Source: Streptomyces sp. WM6386
GTDB lineage: Bacteria; Actinomycetota; Actinomycetes; Streptomycetales; Streptomycetaceae
Reading direction: 5' to 3'
DNA length: 64,000 bases
Assembly (NCBI RefSeq): GCF_000972385.1
Contig: NZ_JXTE01000054.1
Span: 1-64,000 of the forward strand
A program made the translations under genes and the position numbers. This document shows, piece by piece, positions 58,477 through 64,000 of this stretch. The notes under the pieces were generated by a model. That model made no database searches. It had not been told where the DNA came from and worked only from the letters and a program-made list of their open reading frames with translations. Numbering within the stretch: position 1 is the stretch's first letter; each line of letters begins with the position of its first letter.

Positions 58477-58557
58477 GGTCGTACGTCCGCTCCCCCTGGT
58501 GGTCGTACGGCCACAGCTCGTCCGGGACGGTCCTACCGCGGACCAGGCGGTCGTACG
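58477..58557. repeat. Three GGTCGTACG repeats before the NlpC/P60 gene
   Basis: Exact GGTCGTACG at 58477-58485, 58501-58509 and 58549-58557. GTCCGCTCCCCCTG also occurs twice (58427 and 58485). They lie within 100 bp of the start and are candidate regulator sites. Confidence 0.5.
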
Positions 58558-58575
58558 AAAGGACGTGCAGTCCAC

Positions 58576-59625
58576 ATGGCAGCGCACCGCAAGCCCAGGC
58601 AGCGCTCGGCCGGCGGCAATACGGTCCGTACGGCGGCGACGATCGCCCTGGCGGGCGCGGCGACCGCGACCGGCTTCGACGGGACCGGGTATGCCGAGCC
58701 GAATCTGACACCGGCGCAGGTCAAGGCGAAGGTGGACAAGCTGTACCAGGAGGCGGAGGTCGCCACCGAGAAGTACAACGGCGCGAAGGAGAAGGCGGAG
58801 GGGGCCGAGGAGCGGCTGAGGACGCTGCGGGACGAGGCGGCGCGCAAGGCGGACAAGCTCAACTCGGCGCGGGACGCGCTGGGTTCGATGGCCGCGGCAC
58901 AGTACCGCGACGGCGGCCTCGATCCCGCGCTGCAACTGGCGCTCTCCGACGACCCCGACCGCTATCTCGAGGGCGCCGAGTTCGTCGAGCGCGCGGGCAC
59001 CCGGCAGGCGGCCTCCGTCACGAGCGTGCGCAGACAGCTGCGGGAGATCGAGCAGTTGCGCGGCGCCGCCCATATCGAGCTGGCCTCGCTCAAGTCGCGC
59101 CAGGCGGAGCTGAAGCGGCACAAGAAGACGATCACCGGAAAGCTGGACGCGGCGCGCCGGCTGCTGGCGCAGCTGCCGACCGAGGAACGCACGGGCGAGG
59201 TGCAGCGCGCCTCGCGCTCCGCCGGCTCCGGTGCCCGCGACGGCCTGACCGCCGCGGGCTCCGTACAGGCCCCCAACTCCCGTGCCGCGGCAGCTGTTTC
59301 GTACGCCTCCTCGAAGCTCGGCAGCCCCTATGTCTGGGGCGCCACCGGCCCCGACGCCTTCGACTGCTCGGGGCTGATGCAGGCCGCCTACCGCTCCGCC
59401 GGGATCTCCCTCCCGCGCACGACGTACGCCCAGATCGACACCGGCCGCCGTGTCGCCCGCTCCGAACTCCTCCCGGGCGACCTGGTGTTCTTCTACTCCG
59501 CCATCAGCCACGTCGGCCTCTACATCGGCAACGGCCAGATGATCCACGCCCCGAACCCCTCGGCGCCGGTGCGCGTCGCGCCGATCGACGAGATGCCGTT
59601 CGCGGGGGCCACGCGGGTGGTGTGA
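58576..59625 (+). CDS. NlpC/P60 endopeptidase, second paralogue
   Basis: A 349-residue secreted hydrolase parallel to the one at 54689: MAAHRKPRQ, a signal-like ATIALAGAATATGF, a coiled coil (about 45-210), and an NlpC/P60 domain with C264 (FDCSGL), H312 (SHVGLYIGNG) and H324. It lacks an upstream c-di-AMP riboswitch, so regulation differs from its paralogue. The ATG is followed by a basic start typical of an Arg-containing signal peptide. Confidence 0.9.
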   Translation: MAAHRKPRQRSAGGNTVRTAATIALAGAATATGFDGTGYAEPNLTPAQVKAKVDKLYQEAEVATEKYNGAKEKAEGAEERLRTLRDEAARKADKLNSARDALGSMAAAQYRDGGLDPALQLALSDDPDRYLEGAEFVERAGTRQAASVTSVRRQLREIEQLRGAAHIELASLKSRQAELKRHKKTITGKLDAARRLLAQLPTEERTGEVQRASRSAGSGARDGLTAAGSVQAPNSRAAAAVSYASSKLGSPYVWGATGPDAFDCSGLMQAAYRSAGISLPRTTYAQIDTGRRVARSELLPGDLVFFYSAISHVGLYIGNGQMIHAPNPSAPVRVAPIDEMPFAGATRVV

Positions 59626-59635
59626 GCGGCTGCCG

Positions 59636-60304
59636 TCATCTGGCGAACGTGAACTTCTCGACCGCGTCGAGGTCGGTGTTCCAGTAGGTGACGCCGGGGT
59701 TGGGGCCGGGGGTGAGGAAGTCGGTGCCGTCGGGCAGCCTGATGTCGAGCGGTGCCCCTTCCTCCCCGCTGTTGGGCTCGCGCTCCATGTAACCGAGGCC
59801 CAGCGACTCCACGGTGGTGGTCTCCTCGCCCGCCCGGAAGAGGAACAGGCCCGCGTACGCCTTCTCGTTCGGCTCGATCGTGGCGACCGCCTGCGGCTTC
59901 GACTCCATCGGAGCGAGCGGGTTCTCGGTCTCGTCGCCGAGGTACACCCACGGGTAGTGGTGGAGAGTGCAGGCCGTGTCGCCGGCGTTGGTGGCCGTGA
60001 TGAGGAGGTGTCTGACCTCGTCGTGCGGGTAGACCGACGTGGCGACCGAGAGGTCGGGGTCGGCGCAGGCTCTGGTGGCGTCCTCACCGTTGTCGCCGCT
60101 GTCCCCTGCACCGGCTGAGTTGCTGGGGGCGGCCGAGCCGCCGGGCGTGGCGGAGTCGGTCGCCGTCGGGCTCGCGGACGGGGAGGTGTCCGCCTTGTCG
60201 TCGGTGCCGCCGCCACCCGGCTCGCACGCCGTGGACGCCAGGAGCGCGGCGACGGCCACTGCCCCCAGGGTGTACGTCTTCCAACTCGTGCGGGCAGCGC
60301 CCAT
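59636..60304 (-). CDS. DUF4232-family lipoprotein
   Basis: A 222-residue lipoprotein with lipobox LLASTAC at C27. After a Ser/Thr/Asp/Gly-rich linker comes a beta-rich domain (CADPDLSVATSVYPHDEVRHLLITATN, ACTLHHYPWVYLG). The pairing of two Cys and the TNAGDTACTLHHYPWV strand fit the DUF4232 immunoglobulin-like domain. The start at ATG 60304 (MGAARTSW) places the lipobox; the frame is open further upstream. Function unknown. Confidence 0.82.
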   Translation of the reverse strand: MGAARTSWKTYTLGAVAVAALLASTACEPGGGGTDDKADTSPSASPTATDSATPGGSAAPSNSAGAGDSGDNGEDATRACADPDLSVATSVYPHDEVRHLLITATNAGDTACTLHHYPWVYLGDETENPLAPMESKPQAVATIEPNEKAYAGLFLFRAGEETTTVESLGLGYMEREPNSGEEGAPLDIRLPDGTDFLTPGPNPGVTYWNTDLDAVEKFTFAR

Positions 60305-60493
60305 GGTGATCCCCCGTGTGTCGTCGCAAGACTCGAACGGTCTGGCTGACGACTCGATTCTGCACAGGTCGAAGCTGTGGGCCACCTCTCCCGCGGTGTC
60401 GTTACGGATCATGGACATGGACGGCACCGTTCCGTCCCGCTGTCACGGCATCGCCCATGGACCGCCGGCCGAAAGCCTGCGACGCTCCCGGCC

Positions 60494-61204
60494 TCACACC
60501 AGCCGTCGAGCCGTGGCCCAGCGAGTCAGCTCATGCCGGTTCGACAGCTGCAACTTACGCAGCACCGCCGACACATGGGACTCGACCGTCTTCACCGAGA
60601 TGAAGAGCTGCTTGGCGATCTCCTTGTACGCGTACCCCCGCGCGATCAGCCGCAGCACCTCCCGCTCCCGCTGCGTGAGACGGTCGAGGTCCTCGTCCAC
60701 CGGCGGCGCGTCCGTGGACGCGAAGGCATCCAGTACGAACCCGGCGAGCCTCGGCGAGAACACCGCGTCACCGTCCTGGACACGGAAGACGGAGTCGACC
60801 AGATCCGTACCGGTGATCGTCTTGGTGACGTACCCCCGCGCGCCGCCCCGGATCACACCGATCACATCCTCCGCCGCGTCCGAGACGGACAGGGCGAGGA
60901 AACGGACCGGCTGTTCGGCGTCGGCCATCAACGGGGCGCAGCGGCGCAGGACTTCGACACCGCCACCACCCGGGAGATGGACATCCAGAAGGACCACCTC
61001 GGGCCGGGTCGCGGTGATGACCGTGACCGCCTGGTCGACGTCCGCGGCCTCGCCGACGACCTCGACACCGGTCTCCTCGGTCCGGCCGATCTCCGCTTGT
61101 ACGCCCGTCCGGAACATGCGGTGGTCGTCGACGAGGACCACGCGCACCCTGCGCTCCTCCGCGCTGTCGGTGGCCTCCGCCGAACCGTTCGCCTCGTCGC
61201 TCAT
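60494..61204 (-). CDS. NarL/LuxR-type response regulator
   Basis: A 236-residue regulator. The receiver domain has acidic D26-D27 and phospho-acceptor D74 (VLLDVHLPGG), with K in TKTITGTDL. The C-terminal LuxR helix-turn-helix is LTQREREVLRLIARGYAYKEIAKQ... The start overlaps the kinase stop by 4 bp (ATGA), so it is co-translated with its histidine kinase. Targets unknown; the PspC gene across the promoter is an obvious candidate. Confidence 0.94.
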   Translation of the reverse strand: MSDEANGSAEATDSAEERRVRVVLVDDHRMFRTGVQAEIGRTEETGVEVVGEAADVDQAVTVITATRPEVVLLDVHLPGGGGVEVLRRCAPLMADAEQPVRFLALSVSDAAEDVIGVIRGGARGYVTKTITGTDLVDSVFRVQDGDAVFSPRLAGFVLDAFASTDAPPVDEDLDRLTQREREVLRLIARGYAYKEIAKQLFISVKTVESHVSAVLRKLQLSNRHELTRWATARRLV

Positions 61205-62529
61205 GACGTCTTCTCCGCCCTCTCCATCTCCAACTCGACCTCCGTGCCGCCGTCCGGCACCGCGCGCAGCCGCGCCGTGCCGCCGTTGCGCTCCATGCGA
61301 CCGATGATCGATTCTCTGACACCCATGCGGTCGGCGGGTATCGAGTCGAGGTCGAAGCCCGGACCGCGGTCCCGGACCGACACGAAGACCGTCCGTCCCT
61401 CGACTTCGGCGTAGACCTGAACCGCGCCGCCCTCGCCACCGTACTTGGCGGCGTTCACCATCGCCTCGCGCGCGGCCTGCATCTGCGGGCCGATCCTCTC
61501 GTCGAGGGTGCAGTCGCCGACTATGACGACCTCTATGGGGACGCCGTGCTTGTCCTCGACCTCGGCGGCATTGCGCCGTACCGCGTCGGCGAGGGTCGTG
61601 GGTTCGTCGGCCTCGTCCTTGCCGGTGCCCTCGGGTTTGTAGAGCCAGGTGCGCAGGTCGCGCTCCTGGGCGCGGGCGAGGCGGCGCACCTCGTTCGCGT
61701 TCTCCGCGTTGCGCTGGATCAGGGTGAGGGTGTGCAGCACGGAGTCGTGGACGTGGGCGGCGACCTCGGCGCGCTCCTGGGCGCGGATGCGCATCAGGCG
61801 CTCCTCGGAGAGGTCCTGGGTCATGCGCACGAGGTAGGGGCCGGCGAGGAGCGTTATGCCGACGAGGACCGCGAGGGCCGCCTGCAGGACCGAGCCGAGG
61901 TGGGCCGCGGAGCCCTGCAGGACGAAGATGCCGGAGACGCCGGCCGTGACCAGCAGGACGCCGCCCGCGGCGCGCAGCAGGCTGAGGGTGCGCTTGCGGC
62001 GGCCGACCTCGACCCAGCGGGCCCGGCGGGCGTTGTCGGCCTGGCGCCAGACCAGGGCCACGCCGGCGCCGACCAGCACGGCGGGCCAGAGGTAGGCCTT
62101 GGCGCCGGTGCCGAGATTGACGTTGCCCACGAAGACCATGGCCACGACGACCATGAGGAGCAGGGCGACGATCTGCCCCTTGTCGGGCCTGCGGGCGACG
62201 AGTCTGCGACGGCCGTCCGGCGAGGCCTCGGTGGAGACGAGGGACGGCGGCCGCTGCCCGCCGACCCCACCCACCCCGAGCGGCACGAAGAACCAGAACG
62301 CCGCGTACAACAAGGCGCCGAGCCCGTCCGCCATGAACAGGCCCACGAAGACGAGCCGCACCCAGATGACGGGCAGCCCGAGATGCCCGGCGAGCCCCCG
62401 CGCCACACCACCGAGCCAGCGTCCGTCACTGCTGCGGTAGAGCTTGCGCGGCGGCCGCGGTTCGACGAGTGGCGCTGCTGCGGCTTCCGGCATGCCATCG
62501 ATGTTCACACGGCGGACGGGCGGGGGCAT
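61201..62529 (-). CDS. PspC-domain sensor histidine kinase
   Basis: A 442-residue kinase. Residues about 28-86 are a PspC domain (LYRSSDGRWLGGVARGLAGHL). Several membrane helices follow (about 118-235). HisKA_3 is AHVHDSVLHTLTLIQ with H261, and the ATPase has EAMVNAAKYGG and VRDRGPGFDLDSIP. The ATG at 62529 follows a TAGGGGG ribosome site; longer frames upstream have none. It senses envelope stress, as inferred from the PspC domain, and passes phosphate to the partner encoded just downstream. Confidence 0.92.
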   Translation of the reverse strand: MPPPVRRVNIDGMPEAAAAPLVEPRPPRKLYRSSDGRWLGGVARGLAGHLGLPVIWVRLVFVGLFMADGLGALLYAAFWFFVPLGVGGVGGQRPPSLVSTEASPDGRRRLVARRPDKGQIVALLLMVVVAMVFVGNVNLGTGAKAYLWPAVLVGAGVALVWRQADNARRARWVEVGRRKRTLSLLRAAGGVLLVTAGVSGIFVLQGSAAHLGSVLQAALAVLVGITLLAGPYLVRMTQDLSEERLMRIRAQERAEVAAHVHDSVLHTLTLIQRNAENANEVRRLARAQERDLRTWLYKPEGTGKDEADEPTTLADAVRRNAAEVEDKHGVPIEVVIVGDCTLDERIGPQMQAAREAMVNAAKYGGEGGAVQVYAEVEGRTVFVSVRDRGPGFDLDSIPADRMGVRESIIGRMERNGGTARLRAVPDGGTEVELEMERAEKTS

Positions 62530-62682
62530 CAGGGTCGGCCCCCTAGACGCCCCTGATCTTCGAAACGTGCAGAAACGTCGGGCCGTCGAACGCTTCCCCG
62601 GCGCCGGCTCAGGGGCGATATCAGGGTCCGGCCAGGGTCGTTCCGACTCCCGCCGGGGCGGCTCGCCCGTCACCATGGACAC

Positions 62683-64000
62683 ATGACAGATCACCAGCAC
62701 GCCGCGGACCCGGCGCCCGACGAGGGTGCCTCGTCCGCCGCCCCTCCCGCGGCCGCCGCGGGTGAGGATGCGCGCGCGCACATGCGGGCGGGCGCGCGGA
62801 CGGAAACGGGCACGGCCGACCGGCCGGGCCCCGCCGACGGCATGCCCGGCAGCCCGGCCGGCGCAGGGGGCGAGGCACCCGGCGAGGCCGGAGCCGCCGC
62901 GCCTCCCGCGAGGTTCCGGCGCGACCGGCGGTTCAAGGTGCTCGCCGGGGTGTGCGCGGGGCTCGGACGGCAGTGCGACATGGACCCGGTGATCTTCCGC
63001 ATCACGCTCGCCGTGCTCTCCGCGACCGGCGGCATCGGCCTCATCTTCTACGGCTTCGCCTGGCTCCTCGTCCCGTACGAGGACGAGGAGGAGAACGAGG
63101 TCCGCAAGCTGCTGACCGGCCGCGTCGACGGCCAGGCCCTGACAGCCGTGCTGTTCGCGCTGGTCGGCTGCGGGGTGTTCCTGACCATGCTGAACAACGG
63201 CGGGGTGCTCACCTTCGCCGTCGTCCTCTCCCTCCTCCTCGCCGGCGCCGGGTACTGGGCCCGCCGACGCGGCGCCCCCGACACCGACCCCCTGGCCGCG
63301 CAGGCCGTCGCCGACGCCCCACCGGAGGCCCAGGCACCGCCGGTCGGCCCCGGATACCCGTCCTGGTGGCGTGAACCCATCGTCAAGGACGGCACGCACG
63401 AGGGCGGCACCGGCTATCTGTGGGGCCCCCGCGACTCCCGCGACCGGGACATCGCGGCGGCCGTCAACATCGGCCTCGGCAGATACGACGGGGCGCGCGC
63501 CGCCACCCGCACCGCCCGCCCACAGCCACCCAAACCGCGTGGCCCTCGCTGGATCGGCGGCTGGGTCTTCCTGTTCGCCCTGCTCGCGGGCGGTCTCGGC
63601 ACCAGCCTGACGTGGAATGAGCACCCGCTCGGCACCAGCCTGCAGACCGGCCTGTCCTGCGCCCTCATAGTCATCGGCCTCGGCATCGCGATCAGTTCGT
63701 TCCTCGGGCGTACCGGGGCGGGCTCGATCTTCCTGGCGGTGATCACGGCGGGACTACTCGCCGGTTCGGCCGCGCTGCCCAAGGACATCGGCACGCACTG
63801 GATCGAGGAGACCTGGCGGCCCGCCGCGGTCGCGGACGTCCGGCCCAAGTACGACCTCGGTACCGGCGTCGGCACGCTGGATCTGACAGGGCTGGACCTC
63901 GCCAAGGGACAGACGGTGACCGCCCGGGCCGAGGTGGGCGTGGGCAAGCTGAAGGTGGTCGTACCGAAGGACGCGACCGTGAAGGTCAGCATCGACGTGG
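62683..64000 (+). CDS. PspC-domain membrane protein (partial)
   Basis: The frame is open from ATG 62683 to the window end (439 codons). A disordered Ala/Gly/Pro start is followed by a PspC domain (about 83-140: RRFKVLAGVCAGLGRQ), further membrane helices (about 150-180, 300-380) and the start of a LiaF/toast-rack-like domain (LGTGVGTLDLTGLDLAKGQTVTARAEVGVGKLKV). It is divergent from the PspC histidine kinase by 153 bp. PspC-kinase pairs of this layout are common in Streptomyces and may respond to membrane stress. Confidence 0.9.
   Translation, partial: MTDHQHAADPAPDEGASSAAPPAAAAGEDARAHMRAGARTETGTADRPGPADGMPGSPAGAGGEAPGEAGAAAPPARFRRDRRFKVLAGVCAGLGRQCDMDPVIFRITLAVLSATGGIGLIFYGFAWLLVPYEDEEENEVRKLLTGRVDGQALTAVLFALVGCGVFLTMLNNGGVLTFAVVLSLLLAGAGYWARRRGAPDTDPLAAQAVADAPPEAQAPPVGPGYPSWWREPIVKDGTHEGGTGYLWGPRDSRDRDIAAAVNIGLGRYDGARAATRTARPQPPKPRGPRWIGGWVFLFALLAGGLGTSLTWNEHPLGTSLQTGLSCALIVIGLGIAISSFLGRTGAGSIFLAVITAGLLAGSAALPKDIGTHWIEETWRPAAVADVRPKYDLGTGVGTLDLTGLDLAKGQTVTARAEVGVGKLKVVVPKDATVKVSIDV

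Larger units (their letters stand above)
58080..58575. other. Gap between the four-helix protein and the second NlpC/P60 gene
   Basis: No gene is supported. It holds an AT-rich inverted repeat (58145-58174) and, nearer the hydrolase gene, three GGTCGTACG repeats (58477, 58501, 58549). No ydaO-type riboswitch is present. Confidence 0.6.

Overview
The window is high-GC actinobacterial DNA, almost certainly a Streptomyces chromosome. Almost every codon ends in G or C, GTG and TTG starts are common, GGAGG-type ribosome sites are frequent, and lipobox, XRE-type HTH, FHA/Ser-Thr kinase, NlpC/P60 and PspC proteins of Streptomyces type are present. From memory, the gene order (uvrD/pcrA, sucCD, purNH, FHA/kinase pairs, folD, mdh, betaine transport) resembles the conserved core of S. 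coelicolor and relatives. I recognised no tRNA, rRNA, CRISPR array, IS element or prophage.

Layout. 1-3771: end of a probable transporter gene, a MocR-type regulator divergent from a three-gene operon (two carboxymuconolactone decarboxylase paralogues and a PEP-mutase-family protein), and a small secreted protein. 3860-10876: a compact leftward operon coupling choline oxidation to betaine uptake (aldehyde dehydrogenase, GMC oxidoreductase, betaine ABC ATPase, double-domain permease, binding lipoprotein). 11066-17160: secreted protein, MarR-GNAT fusion with its own palindrome, a proline-rich membrane protein, mdh, and two membrane-tethered HTH paralogues. 17375-25385: folD/DUF3017, a small membrane protein, then two FHA-kinase modules. 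The first is intact and its kinase carries a lysozyme-like extracellular domain; the second has an FHA gene broken by a nonsense codon and a kinase with a peptidoglycan-binding domain. A secreted I36-type protein lies between them.

25382-35280: AAA ATPase, purH/purN, two membrane proteins, an HTH/sigma-like/TM fusion, and sucCD. 35749-39041: two secreted proteins, one a 666-residue Val/Gly/Pro protein built of 11-residue repeats. 39301-48024: a five-gene island (VWA, DUF5682, MoxR AAA ATPase, and divergently SWIM zinc finger and DUF5691). It has a mirrored 10-bp site in its divergent promoter and is the best candidate here for a poorly described system. 48072-59625: B12-binding protein, lipase-like hydrolase, M23 peptidase, pcrA, and two NlpC/P60 hydrolases, one behind a clear ydaO-type c-di-AMP riboswitch. 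59636-64000: a DUF4232 lipoprotein and a PspC-type two-component system divergent from a PspC protein that runs off the end.

Several parts point to cell-envelope control: kinases with wall-binding sensors, three wall hydrolases, a c-di-AMP switch and a PspC histidine kinase. Housekeeping metabolism (TCA cycle, purines, one-carbon) is interleaved. Family names rest on motifs read by eye; no database search was run.
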